Of a stretch of DNA of 64,000 nucleotides, positions 49,252 through 61,100 are shown piece by piece. The position numbers were made by a program, and so were the translations under genes. The stretch comes from Pogostemon cablin (Eukaryota > Streptophyta > Magnoliopsida > Lamiales > Lamiaceae): the NCBI GenBank assembly GCA_023678885.1, contig CM042982.1:7502001-7566000 (forward strand). Reading direction: 5' to 3'. The first letter of the stretch is position 1. Every line of letters starts with the position of its first letter. The notes below the pieces were generated by a model. It was not told the DNA's origin and ran no database searches. It saw only the letters and a program-made list of their open reading frames with translations.

Positions 49252-52073
49252 TGTTGGATTGTATACTAAAAGTCTGCCTTTTTGTATGAATAATGTTTTG
49301 ATAATATTTGAAATGAGAATCATGTGATCAAACGTTTACAATTATGTTGTTGCAAAAGTCCATTTATTTTATATTGTAGATAATGTGGTGTGCGGCGTCA
49401 CACAGAAAATCATATTATCGGCTCCTTGTAAAGTATAAACAGATGTTCACAACCGAGATAGACGGGGACTATCTATCGGTATGGTTGTAGTGTGATTTGA
49501 CAATAGTCTGTCTTTACTATAAAATTGCACTAGTGCACTTTGTGTATTGAACAGGACTGCGTTGAGATCGTTCAGTTTATACTGACTATATAATAGAACT
49601 AGATCTCCGTTATTATAGATATCCGTACTCTTAATCCCTATACAATAAACTCGACACGTAAGCCAATATTTATTTCTTTGATTCATCAATGGGTAAGATT
49701 TAATAGTTAAATCAATATGCTCGGTGAGTTGGGAAATAATGTTGTCTCTATAGTGTGCTATTGATTGTAGAATGAATCTATGTCCTAACGGAATTGGTTG
49801 ATGATGTCCCCTTGAGGAGCTCATAATGATTATCATGTAAACCCTGCAGGAAATTTATTCCGGTATAATAATAAGGTTGAGTGGTACTACTATCGGTAAA
49901 TATTAATTAATGGAGTTGTTAGTAATTTAATTAATTAATGGGCATTGAATCTTAAATACAGGGAAATTAACGGGCTCATAATAAGAAGGAACTCATAACA
50001 TAATTGGGATTAGGGTGGTGATGAGAGTTGGAAATTCATGTACTTTTGGGTCCGATTTGATACCTTTTTGAGTGTATAATTGATATTATTTGAACAAATC
50101 TTATTACTTCTAATTATTATTGATTAGAAGGTGCTTGAGAGGTATTTTGTTGTATTTTGATAGGAAAATGATAAAAAAATGCTAAATTGGAATGAAGGGT
50201 GAATTTGTGCAAGATGTCAAGGAAAGAGAGGACTGCATTCCGTAATTTTTTTATATTTTTGTGGAAGTCCAAACTGGTCATGTGATACATGGTTAGAAAG
50301 GTACGGAAGAGATTTTCGCGTGAGCGCAAGAATCTCTTCAATCGGAGTCTGGATGAAGAAGTTATATTCAAAACCGTGAGATCGCGCAGCTGCCGGCGAG
50401 AATTCTGAAAATATACGAAAATTACCCTATTTTCCTTATATTCTTGGTAGCCAAATTATTTCCTAATTTGATATCCCTCCATATCTTACATAATTATATT
50501 TTTCCTGATTTTTCAAGATCCCATATCACCACACAAAATCATGGAGAACATGCCTAATCTACCACCACCACATCACCTAGGGTTTTTACCTTATTCCACC
50601 ATATCCGCCTTTCATATCCAACCCATCGCTATCCACCATCTGGAGAGGATTCAAGAGAGTATTCGTCTACTTGATCGGAGACGGGAATTCTGGAGAGACA
50701 GAGTTGAAGAAGGAGAACCAAACAAATAAGTTTTTCATTCTTTACTTTATTCTTTTTAGTTTTTAGACTCATGGGTAAGTCTTCTACCATATACATGATT
50801 GTTGCTTGTAACACCATGAGCTAAGTATATTTTTGGTTATGTTATGGATTTAGACAATTTTGACTATGTGATTTGATTGCCCTACACTTGGATTTATTAT
50901 ACTGCAGATTGTTTATTTCCTTATTTAAGAAGATATTTTGAGACTTCATTTTATTTTATTTTTGAGTTTTGATCCTTTAATTATTCTTGACGGTATCACT
51001 GATTGATAGTTAATAGGATTCTTTATTTCTGCATAATAATTGTTGTTTTCTGTGACAGTCTTAAGGGATTGAACTATAATACCTAAGAGTGTTAGACAAT
51101 CAATTTTGAATATTAATTACTTGGTAAAATATCATTATTAGGTAATTAATAAGGAGACAAAAGAGTTAACAATCGCGTACCTAGAAAGGGAAGTCTAGTG
51201 CTCTAGCCTTAATTGAAATTTAGCATGAAGTACCTATAGAGGGAGAGAGAGTTAATTTCTTATTGATCATAGGATTTTCAACTCATTATAAGTGTTAGAT
51301 CCTACCCGATCAAGGTGATTTAACTAGGTTTAGTGATCCTCTTATAAATATCTGCATATAATTAATTTGGGTTTAGAATATTTTTTTCACATGGTTAAGC
51401 TGGATTGTCCTTAGCATTATCAGTCTCTTATCTTGGAATACTTAATTGTTTTCTTGCCAGCGTATCCTATTTTATTTTATTAATTAATTTTAATAAATTG
51501 AGTTTGTCTTAAATAGAAATAGTCATATTAGATTTATTTGTCACTCTGACACTATCCCTTGGGTTCAACATTTAACTTGGTCACACGCACACTACAATTG
51601 ATCTCTTATACTTGAGGGTGAGATTCATGTTTTTGAAAGAAAATAGCGATCAGGTGGCAGTGCAATAATATTTCTTTAGTGGACTGATTTATTATTATTG
51701 GACTTAAGTATAAGTTTTGGGCTAAACTTGGATGCTTAAGCCCAATGGGAGGCCCAAACCCTAATTTCTCCTCCTGGTCTTTGTTGTAGCCTATATAATA
51801 GCCAATCTCAAAAGTTTGGATTATTATTCTAGACGCCTAAAAATCGTGAGATATAGAGTGACTGCAGATTGAGTTCGTCTTATAGATTGTTCACACAACG
51901 TCAAGACGTGATTTAGGAATACAACATAAGATCAGAAAGTCATTTGTTCTTGCTGTTCAACCTCTACATCAATCCTGGTGAAAGGTAATACGATTCTACA
52001 CTTATGCTTCCGCTGCTGTAGAATTGCATGGAACCCTAATGGTTACGTTAACCAAAATATCCAAACTCCAACA
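49252..52073 (+). mobile_element. Solo LTR of a Ty1/copia-like element with ACATC duplication, itself interrupted
   Basis: Starts TGTTGGATTGTATAC and ends AACTCCAACA; flanked by ACATC (49247-49251, 52074-52078). A TATA-like CCTATATAATAGCC at about 51791 and CTTCCGCTGC near the end fit a forward LTR. No primer-binding site follows, so it is a solo LTR. Without the inner insertion it is about 1.16 kb. Confidence 0.8.
50005..51664. mobile_element. LTR-like insertion inside the solo LTR, ATAAT duplication
   Basis: Starts TGGGATTAGG and ends GGCAGTGCA, so TG...CA, flanked by ATAAT on both sides (50000-50004, 51665-51669). The 1660-bp body has no long ORF and carries near its end CCTTGGGTTCAACA...AACTTGGTCA, typical of LTR U5 regions. 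It is probably a solo LTR; lineage uncertain. Confidence 0.7.
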
Positions 52074-53195
52074 ACATCACCAACAGAATCGAGGAGAGAA
52101 AGGGAAGTGTAGTGGCCATCCTTATTACAACAAGGAGGAGCGTGGGATTAAAAGGGACATGACACAATTTGAGTTGGGCTTTAACAAATTAAAGTTGGCC
52201 CAACAGATGGAGAGGAGAAGACCTACAATTTGGGCCACACAAAGGCCCAAAGGGCCCAATAAATCTCCACCTTGGCCCAAATCCACCATTGTGTTCATCT
52301 TGATGTAAGATATCATCATCGCACCCTTTCCATACACCTGCAAAATGAAAAAACACAAAATTAGATGCAAGATCCAGAAATTTGACAAAGACAAAGTAAT
52401 CCAAAAGAATTGACATACAGTCACAAAATATCACATTATCACAAAGATAAAAGAACAAATCACAAAGTTCTCAATATAATACAAAGTTCACATAGTGTAA
52501 TCACATATATTAGAACTCACAATTTTCACGACACACAAGCAATTCACATAGAAAGCAATAAACAAAGCACAAAGCTAACATAAGATCACTAAGATCATGA
52601 ATACACAATTCATAACATTTATCACAAAGAATGGAATACAAAATTCACAAGACACATAGTCTAATCACAAAGAAACACAAGCTAGCTATCACATAACGTT
52701 ATGTAGACACTCACAAAGAAACACATACAGTAATTAACAATCAAACGTTACACAAACATTTAGATTCACACAACATGATCCACCTCACTTAGAGAAACAA
52801 ATAAGTATGTAAATGGCACACAACTATAACAAATACTAACACATAGTAAACAAGGCACAAAAGCATAAAAATAACACATATACAAATACTCCACCTCACT
52901 AGGAACAACGTAAAACCTAGCAAGTTTAACACATAAATAAGCATAAAACATAGAAAACAAATTTTAACAAATTTCTCACACAACGAAAACACATAGTTTC
53001 AAAGAGAAACGCAATAAGAGAAAACATTTCAACAAGTTTTGACACAAAGAAAATACAAATTCACAAAGAAGCACATAGATTCAAAGTGAAACAAGATAAG
53101 AAAAATAAATTTCCTAATCACATGCAGAATTAACTAGCCAACTAACACACGCACAATAATTAAAAGGCACCTAATAATTTACACAAAAATATATC

Positions 53196-53297
53196 TTAAT
53201 TATAAGAATCATTCACAGCTTTGAACACCCTCTCATACTTCATCTTCAGTTTCCAGATATTGAAGTCTCCTTGCCTAAATGCATTAGGAGAAGTCAT
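53196..53297 (-). pseudogene. Truncated copia gag (33 codons)
   Basis: ATG at 53297-53295, TAA at 53198-53196. The sequence has the copia Gag opening pattern GDFNIWKLKMKYERVFKAV (compare F..W...M in intact elements). It stops after 33 residues, with no zinc knuckle or pol, so it cannot make a capsid. It may be the first exon of a spliced message. Confidence 0.6.
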
Positions 53298-54111
53298 AGG
53301 TTCTTAAAGTTGAGTGATTCGACTCACACAAATTCAAGAAATAACACAATCACACACAGGTGAGCTAAGGCTATCTCAGCGCCTGGAATGAACTCAATTC
53401 ACACACAGAAAGAAAAGAGCAAAAAATTTCAGAAAAATCAGATTAGCAGCGAAAGCAAACCAAAAGTAAAATATCACACATATAGAAAACCCACGAGAAA
53501 TTTCAAGCAAATAAGAAATTAGAGATACCACAAAAATGGACCAATCCAGGCCATAAATCATATAATCCCTAATTTATAGCACAGAAATCACATAAGCAGT
53601 GAGGACCAACCACCTCGAAGCATCACAAAGGAGGACCAACCTCCTCAGGGTATCACAAAGAAAAGGAGTTTAAACAATATCACCAGAGCGGGTTCTCGGA
53701 TGAGAAACCCGTGACACCAGAACCGAATCTTAGAGGAGCACCGAAGAACGGGCACGTGTCCACTGTGCCACCCTACGAGCCACCAGCGTCTCTCGAAGCT
53801 TTGTTCAAGCGGCAACCGGACGAGCAACTCCTACCTGGAGCCACACCCTGCCCGCTACCATGCTTAAACTCACCACAGCCTCTTCGAGTTGCAGCCCACT
53901 CGTGCCTCCGGTTCAAGCAGCAGCCCTGCAAAATAAATCGCACAAATCGACAACTCCAAAATAAAAAAAATTAGTCCTGTAAAACACAAAGAACAGAATA
54001 AAAAATTGAAAATGGAAAGACACTCCCTTCACAAAGTATCCGAACACATCAGACGAGAGGTGGCAATCAGAACCAACACCGAGCCGACGAGCAGACGTCT
54101 GACCAGACCAA

Positions 54112-54123
54112 GCTCTGATACCA
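54112..54123 (-). promoter_or_regulatory. Primer-binding site of the copia element (initiator Met-tRNA)
   Basis: TGGTATCAGAGC on the minus strand, one base from the LTR end TCCAACA. Confidence 0.85.
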
Positions 54124-54140
54124 CTGTTGGATATACGCGG

Positions 54141-56435
54141 TATAATATCTTAGTTCAACTAGATTTTTTTTTAGAAAGCCCAAAACCTATTTATTTATTT
54201 TATGGCCCAAAAGGCCAGCCCTATCTTAGCCCAACTAGATTTTGTTAGAAAGCCCAAAACCTAATTATTTATTTTTATGGCCCAAAAGGCCAGCCCAATT
54301 AAGCCCAATTAGAATTTTTTTAGAAAGCCAAAACTTATTTATTTATTTATTTTGTGGCCCAAAGTTTCAGCCCACTTAAATGGCCTGATATATAATTAGT
54401 AAGACTAAAGTTAAAAAAAAAAGAGAGAGAAGAACGGGAGAAGAAAAGCAAAAGAGGGGAAAGAAGAGAGGAAGATGAGAAACCCTTGTTGACCAAATTC
54501 TCCCTTACAACCCTCATCCTAGGTGGTTTTTAAGTTATTTTGAGGTAAGTGGTGTGTGAATTAAGCTTCCTTCTTCCATAATTTTGTAATTTTGTGGGGT
54601 TTTTCTTTTTGGTATGTGGGAAATTTGTAGACTGTTCGAACTGATTTCGAGATAGCTATTGTCCTCGAAACTTTGCAAACTTAATTTCTGTACGTAGTTG
54701 AACTCGTTAGCTTTCCGTAGCCACTTGAAACACCTCAATCCGATTATTCTACAATTAGTTATGATTTTTCTCGTAAACTGCCGCTAGCAGGAAAATTTCA
54801 GAATTTTTATGTCGAATTCAAACTTATTTTCTATCGTTTCGTCTAGTTAATGTATTGAAACGGTTATATGGGATTGGGAACTGATGTTAAAGAGTTACAT
54901 GCCATTTTTATTTAATATCGACTCGTTCGAACTCGATTAGGATTTGTTTTTAGCAATGAAAGGGATGTTAACGCTAATAGTTAGTTATATTTAATTTGTC
55001 TTTAATTGCTCATCTCCTTTCTAGGTAAAGAACCATCGACGAAGGGCAAGGGACCGACTTCAGATTCCGGAGAGAGTTAATCACTTCCTTGTGAGTTGAT
55101 AATTCGGGAACGCCTTCTCTTGTGGGAAGTGTGGACCCTCGTTAAATGTGCATTTATTTTAGTTTTAGTTAATTGATAAGAAAATTATTTGGTATTATGT
55201 TATGTGGTAAAGAGCCTGATTGGCTCGATTGCTCTGGTTAGAGTCATGTTAGCCATTTTATGAGTATTATTGATTTCTGGTTATTCTTGTGTGCCAATTA
55301 AGACTCTAACTTGAGTCGTTATTCATCTTATGATGCACATGCATATGTATGCCTGGTACCAAGGTTAAGTAGCCCGAATTGGTCACGGTTCGGGTGAGTT
55401 GGAGCGACATTGATTAAGTAGCCCGAATTGTCGCGGTTCGGGTGAGTTAGAGTGACAACCAAGTTGCCCGTGATTGGCAAACCCGCGTGAGTTAGATCTA
55501 ACGAGGCACCTGTCCATTTACCAAATACTGATACTCTGGAGGGTGATCGTTAGATGGATCAGTCTATTATAGGCTCAGTCAACGTCACCGGTGTGGGACA
55601 TGCATGTCATATATGTTTATATGTTTGATCATTTCAAGTATTCAGTCGATATTGAATTGTGAACTTTAGCACTTGGCATATTGAGAAAGAATATTAATGT
55701 GCATTTTATCTAGAGTAACGGTGACGGGCTTGGACTGTCTCTCGACGGAGAGCTCAGTTCGAGGAGGATATTGACTACCCACGCGTCTTTTATGTGATAA
55801 CATGTTGTTTGAACTAATTGTGTTATTCATAAATGTTCACTAAGGTTTTTATTTTCATTAATATGTACACTGAGTGAGAATAATTATTGTGGGACGAATT
55901 GTGGGATTTTATGTTATGAACCGCGAGTGGGAGTACATGCTTCGTATAAGGGTCGGGGTGACCAGCTTATCACCTCACTGAGCTAGTGGTTTTGCTCACC
56001 CCCCATCATTCTTTCCTTTTCAGGCTGTTGATATCATTTTGGTTGGAGGTTTGCCTATCGTTTGCTCATCATCCAATCCGTGTTTTGGGTACTTTCTCTT
56101 TTATGTAAATTGACGGATTCATTGGCGAGATTGTATAGTTTATATTTGGTGACCCCCTTGATGTTCTTTTTGTACCTTCGCGATGTTATATCGTTCATGT
56201 ATATTTTCTTTAAACTAAGTTACACCGTTGAATTTTGTACCTTTGTAAATCCTTGTTGATACTTATGAGATGATGTCCTCGTGTTGTACCCGTTGTTATC
56301 AGTTGTTCAGTCTACAGGTACTTGATAGCAAGCCTTACGTTTTCTATAAACTTTGTGGAGTGGAGTGCACCCATTCTATGAAATTTATGGTTAACGTGGC
56401 GGTTGTCGCGCTCTGTCTGGGGTCGGGGCGTGACA
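54141..56435 (+). repeat. Ty3 5' LTR
   Basis: 2295 bp, starts TATAATATC and ends GGGCGTGACA. The 5' terminus is TA instead of TG, also in the 3' LTR. An imperfect tandem repeat (AAGTAGCCCGAATTG..C..GGTTCGGGTGAGTT, twice) lies at about 55367-55470. Confidence 0.9.
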
Positions 56436-56442
56436 ACTTTCT

Positions 56443-56455
56443 TGGTATCAGAGCC
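56443..56455 (+). promoter_or_regulatory. Ty3 primer-binding site (initiator Met-tRNA)
   Basis: TGGTATCAGAGCC, seven bases after the 5' LTR end. Confidence 0.9.
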
Positions 56456-56583
56456 TGGTTTTATGATTCTCATTCTTTTTGTGTCAAGCCAATGAGTCCA
56501 ACTTTGTTTCTATGTCATCCTAAGGTATCGTATTGCCTTGACGTTGACCTTGCATTTTCTTTCCTTTCTTCCTTTCAGTCATT

Positions 56584-58038
56584 ATGGCACCTCCAGTTCG
56601 TCGTCGAGGTCGAGGTCGAGGTCGAGGTCGAGGACACGCTCCTCGTGATCCTCCGAGTCCTCTACTCTCTTCTGTTCCTCGTGGACCTCGAGGACATGTT
56701 TCTTCTGATCATGTCATTCCTCCGACGGTTATGGACCCTATCAATTCTGATCATAGGGTGCCAGTTTCCCAGGTAGAGCAACCACGGGCCCAGTTGCGGG
56801 TTGAGCACATGATGACACCCGAGCAGTACCAATTGTATTATGATCACATTCGAATACATGGTGTTCCACCACCTACAACGGCTCATACAACTACGACTGT
56901 CACTGAAGAGGTTCTTCGTGCTAATGAATCGATTCGACCTACATCTAATGTACCAGTTTTTACTCCAGAAATGGCTTTAGGAGGTTCTGCTTCTCGAGGT
57001 GCACTTTTTATACCTGATTTGGTGAAAGCAGTTGAAAACATGGGGACTTCGAAATTTGACGGTGCAAGAGATGCTTCTAAAGCGGGGGCATGGTTAAAGG
57101 AGATTACAGAGACCTTTGACACCTTGATGATTGAAGAATGTTATCGTGTGGTCATTGCGACCAAGCTGTTAGGCCCAGATGCACGACGATGGTGGCAGAA
57201 TCTAAAAGAGACATCTTCGGTTACTATTACGTGGGCTATCTTTGTGGAACGATTCAAAGATCGATACTTCTCTCAGTACATCAAGGATCAGAAGAGAAAG
57301 GAGTTCTTCAACCTCTTTCAAGGCATTATGTCGGTCGTTGAGTACGAAAGCAAATTTCTGGAATTGCGAGAATTCGCTCCTGAGTCATATACGACGAGAG
57401 ACTTATGCAAGAGATTTGAAGATGGTCTTAATTTAAATATTCGAGATCGCATCAAGTCCGGAGACAAGTACGAGAGTCTTGACAATCTCGTAGAAGAAGC
57501 CCTGAGGGTAGAAGGTTTAGTTCAGGCGAGACATAAGCTTGCAGAACGATCTCAAAAGAAAAGGCAAGGGAGCGCATTTCCAGGAAATGCATCGAAGGTG
57601 TATAGGGGTGTGGGATCTTCGCGTGGCGCACCAAGTTCGGCATCTATTAGTTTTCCTCAACCTCGGGAGCAGTTTAGTAGAGGCGGGAGCAATGTCTCGG
57701 GATCGGTTGGTGAAAATCGCAAGTGCCAGAATTGCCTAAAATATCATGACGGCCCCTGTAAGGCTCCTCAAGTATGTTTTCAGTGTCGACAGCCGGGGCA
57801 TATGCGAAGTTCTTGTCCTCAGCTTATGGGAACGAGCAGTCAGGGTTCTGGTCAGTTTCGTGGTAAACTAACATATTCTACACCCAGAGATACTCGATCT
57901 GCAGTTACCAGAGTGCCCGATGCCTCAAGCAGCCCTAGTACTCAATCACCTATGCAAGGAATGAAGCAAACTAGAGTATTTCATATTTCCCAAGAAGAGG
58001 CTCGCTCAGATCCGAAGGTTGTGACAGGTAATTTATAA
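56584..58038 (+). CDS. gag: Ty3 Gag polyprotein
   Basis: Forms the virus-like particle and packages element RNA in the cytoplasm. 484 codons if read to the TAA at 58036-58038. The N-terminus is an Arg-Gly run (RRRGRGRGRGRGH, residues 6-18), encoded by GGTCGA repeats, likely RNA-binding. The retrotransposon Gag core lies at about residues 150-310 (RRWWQNLKE, WAIFVERFKDRYFSQ, EYESKFLELREFAPE). A CX2CX4HX4C zinc knuckle (CFQCRQPGHMRSSC) is near residue 400, preceded by a further Cys/His cluster (CQNCLKYHDGPC). A GT at 58028 is used as donor in the proposed spliced form; in the unspliced form three further codons precede the stop. Confidence 0.92.
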   Translation: MAPPVRRRGRGRGRGRGHAPRDPPSPLLSSVPRGPRGHVSSDHVIPPTVMDPINSDHRVPVSQVEQPRAQLRVEHMMTPEQYQLYYDHIRIHGVPPPTTAHTTTTVTEEVLRANESIRPTSNVPVFTPEMALGGSASRGALFIPDLVKAVENMGTSKFDGARDASKAGAWLKEITETFDTLMIEECYRVVIATKLLGPDARRWWQNLKETSSVTITWAIFVERFKDRYFSQYIKDQKRKEFFNLFQGIMSVVEYESKFLELREFAPESYTTRDLCKRFEDGLNLNIRDRIKSGDKYESLDNLVEEALRVEGLVQARHKLAERSQKKRQGSAFPGNASKVYRGVGSSRGAPSSASISFPQPREQFSRGGSNVSGSVGENRKCQNCLKYHDGPCKAPQVCFQCRQPGHMRSSCPQLMGTSSQGSGQFRGKLTYSTPRDTRSAVTRVPDASSSPSTQSPMQGMKQTRVFHISQEEARSDPKVVTGNL

Positions 58039-58168
58039 TTTGAGTATTTTCACAAGCTAAATCTAACCCCGCCTTGTTATGCCACTTGATTACGAATAAA
58101 ACATTCGTAAGAAATTCTATCTTTTCAAATTTTTTAAATCACAATCTCACATAATATTGCTTCTTTAG
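58028..58168 (+). other. Putative spliceosomal intron between gag and pol
   Basis: Begins ACAG|GTAATT and ends TTCTTTAG|GCCAT after a T-rich tract. Length 141 nt, AT-rich unlike its flanks. Its removal joins gag codons to pol in frame across a G|GC split codon and produces the usual VVTG...-type run into the protease. The retained form meets TAA four codons in. No transcript data are available here. Confidence 0.7.
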
Positions 58169-61100
58169 GCCATGTGTTTGTGGGAGACCATCAGGTCTAC
58201 GCTTTATTTGACCCAGGTTCTGATAGGTCTTATATCCGAGATGATCTTACTGCGATCTTAGATTATCCTATCTCTCATTTGTCACCTGGAATCATCGTTC
58301 ATACCCCTCTTGGAGAGCGTCTAATTCGTGATTCGGTATTCCTTGGTTGTCCATTGAAGATCAAAGATGTCATTTTAGAGGCTGAATTGATACCATTGCC
58401 TTTGATTGATCTTGATGTTATTCTTGGCATGGATTGGCTTTCTTCTCATCATGCAATTCTCGATTGCCACGAGAAGCTTGTTATTTTTCGTAGACCAGGG
58501 TTCTCAGAACTTGTTTTTGAGGGTAAACTTCAAACGAGATCCCTCTCTTTTATTTCAATGTTGACTGCGCATAAATTAATGCGTAAGGGTTGTGAGGCAT
58601 TCTTGGCATTTGTCATCGATACTTCTCTTTCTGAAACTAAACTAGATGACATCCCAATCGTGAATGAATTTCCTGATGTCTTTCCCGAAGACTTACCAGG
58701 ACAACCTCCGAATCGAGAGATTGATTTTTCCATTGACGTACTTCCTGGAATCACACCTATATCGATTACTCCATATCGAATGTCGCCTGCTGAGCTTAAG
58801 GAACTCCAGACACAACTTGGGGAATTATTGGAGAAGGGTTTCATACGACCTAGCACATCTCCATGGGGTGCTCCAGTTCTTTTTGTCAAGAAGAAAGATG
58901 GATCACTTCGTCTATGTGTCGACTACCGTCAATTGAACAAGGTGACTATCAAGAACAAATATCCTCTTCCAAGAATCGATGATCTGTTTGATCAATTGCA
59001 AGGAGCAATTGTGTTCTCAAAAATTGATTTGCGATCCGGTTATCACCAACTCAAGATTAGGGAATCTGATATCCCTAAGTCTGCTTTTCGAACCAGATAC
59101 GGTCATTTTGAATTCTGTGTTATGCCTTTTGGACTCACAAATGCTCCTGCAGCTTTTATGGATCTTATGAATCGGGTCTTTCGGCCGTACTTAGATAAGT
59201 TTGTCATCATCTTCATTGATGACATTCTTATTTATTCTAAATCGGACGACGAGCATTCTCAGCATCTAAGAATTGCTCTGAACATTCTCAGAGAAAATCA
59301 GCTTTATGCTAAATTCTCGAAGTGTGAATTTTGGCTTCGCGAGGTAAGCTTTTTGGGTCATCACATTTCTAAAGAAGGAATCTACGTCGATCCAGCGAAG
59401 ATTCAAGCTATACTAGATTGGGAGCGTCCAAAGAACGTGACAGTGATTCGTAGTTTTCTGGGATTAGCTGGATATTATCGACGGTTTGTCAAAGACTTTT
59501 CGTTATTGGCTTCATCTTTGACTAAATTGACTCGAAAAGGGGTAAAATTTGAATGGAATGAAGAATGTGACGAAGCATTTCAAGAATTGAAAAGACGACT
59601 CGTTTCAGCTCCTATTCTTGCTTTGCCAGACCCAGCGATTGGAGAATTTACCATTTATAGCGACGCCTCGAGACAAGGATTAGGATGCGTTCTCATGCAA
59701 GAAGGAAAGGTTATTGCCTACGCTTCAAGGCAATTGAAGAAGAACGAAGAAAATTATCCTACACATGATTTAGAGTTGGCTGCAATCGTCTTTGCATTGA
59801 AGATCTGGAGGCACTATCTGTATGGTGCAACTTGTCGGGTTTTCACTGATCACAAGAGCTTAAAGTATATCACTACGCAAAAGGAGCTCAACCTCAGGCA
59901 AAGGCGATGGATGGAGTTGATTAGTGACTATGACTTAGTCATCGATTATCATCCTGGCAAGGCGAACGTTGTTGCAGATGCTCTGAGTAGAAAGTCTTCT
60001 ACCTCACTTGCTTCAATTCAATCTTTTTATCTTCCTATGTTGGAGCAATTTAAATCTTTACACATTTCGCTCGATTGTGAAAAGTCTAATGATTCTGCCT
60101 TAATCGCCAAATTCGAGGTTAGACCTACCTTGTTCGAGCAAATTCGAGAAAGACAATCACACGATGTTTATTTACAACAGAAGATTGTAAAGCTAAATCA
60201 AGGAAAAGAAACCGAATTTCGAATTCGGGATGATGGACTTCTTACTTTTAAAAATCGTGTTTGTGTTCCATCAGAACTTGATGTTCGTAGAGCTATTCTT
60301 GAGGAAGCCCATTCTTCAGCCTATGCTATGCATCCTGGTAGTACCAAAATGTACAGAACACTTCGGGAGCATTATTGGTGGCCAGGTATGAAACGGGACA
60401 TTACTGAATTTGTATCAAAGTGCTTATCATGCCAACAGATTAAAGCGGAACACCAAAAACCAGCCGGTATGCTTCAACCACTACCTATTCCTGAGTGGAA
60501 ATGGGAAAACGTCACAATGGATTTTGTTTCTGGTTTACCTCGAACCCAAAAGGGTCATGACTCAATTTGGGTCATTGTCGATCGTCTGACAAAATCGGCA
60601 CATTTCCTTCCAGTGCATACCAACGAATCTTTAGAGAAACTTGTCAAGTTATATGTCGATGAGATCGTGAGATTGCACGGAGTACCAGTGTCAATCATAT
60701 CTGACCGTGATCCAAGATTCACTTCCCGTTTTTGGCCTAGTCTGCAGAAAGCGCTAGGTACAAAATTACTATTCAGTACCTCGTTTCATCCACAGACTGA
60801 TGGACAGTCAGAGAGAACTATACAGACACTAGAAGACATGTTACGTGCAGTGGTGTTGAATTTGGGAGGTAGCTGGGATAAGTACGTGACTTTGGTGGAG
60901 TTCGCTTATAACAACAGTTATCATTCAAGCATTGGAATGCCCCCGTACGAAGCTCTGTATGGCCGAAAGTGTCGAACACCACTCTTTTGGGATGAGGTTG
61001 GCGAGAGACAAATCGAACAAGTAGAGCTTATCGAAGATGCGAAGGCAAAAATACAACTTATTCGAGACAGACTTAAGGCAGCGCAAGATCGACAGAAAAG

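Larger units (their letters stand above)
47268..52261 (-). repeat. Copia 3' LTR, split by a CACTA element and a solo LTR
   Basis: The LTR pieces are 47268-47424, 49173-49251 and 52074-52261, about 425 bp once insertions and duplicated bases are removed. The left end TGTTAGG pairs with CCCAATA at the right end (a mutated CCCAACA), the expected inverted termini. Confidence 0.75.
52262..54124 (-). other. Copia internal region
   Basis: Non-coding except for a short gag start. The stretch 52320-53190 is T-rich on the minus strand with many TTTGTGA words and ends TTTTCATTTTGCAG|G, which resembles a long intron with a good acceptor. Polypurine tract GGCCAAGGTGGAGAT lies at 52263-52278. Confidence 0.6.

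Noticed and set aside
49447..49836. 129-codon minus-strand open frame
   Set aside because: It lies wholly within the solo LTR and has no family features; chance ORF in LTR DNA.
51541..51664. Primer-binding site after the CCTTGGGTTCAACA segment
   Set aside because: No tRNA-complementary motif such as TGGTATCAGAGC or TGGCGCC follows, supporting a solo LTR rather than a full element.
56062..56776. Open frames in the Ty3 5' LTR and leader
   Set aside because: They overlap the LTR end, primer-binding site and gag start in other frames; the same 65-codon frame recurs in the 3' LTR because the LTRs are copies.
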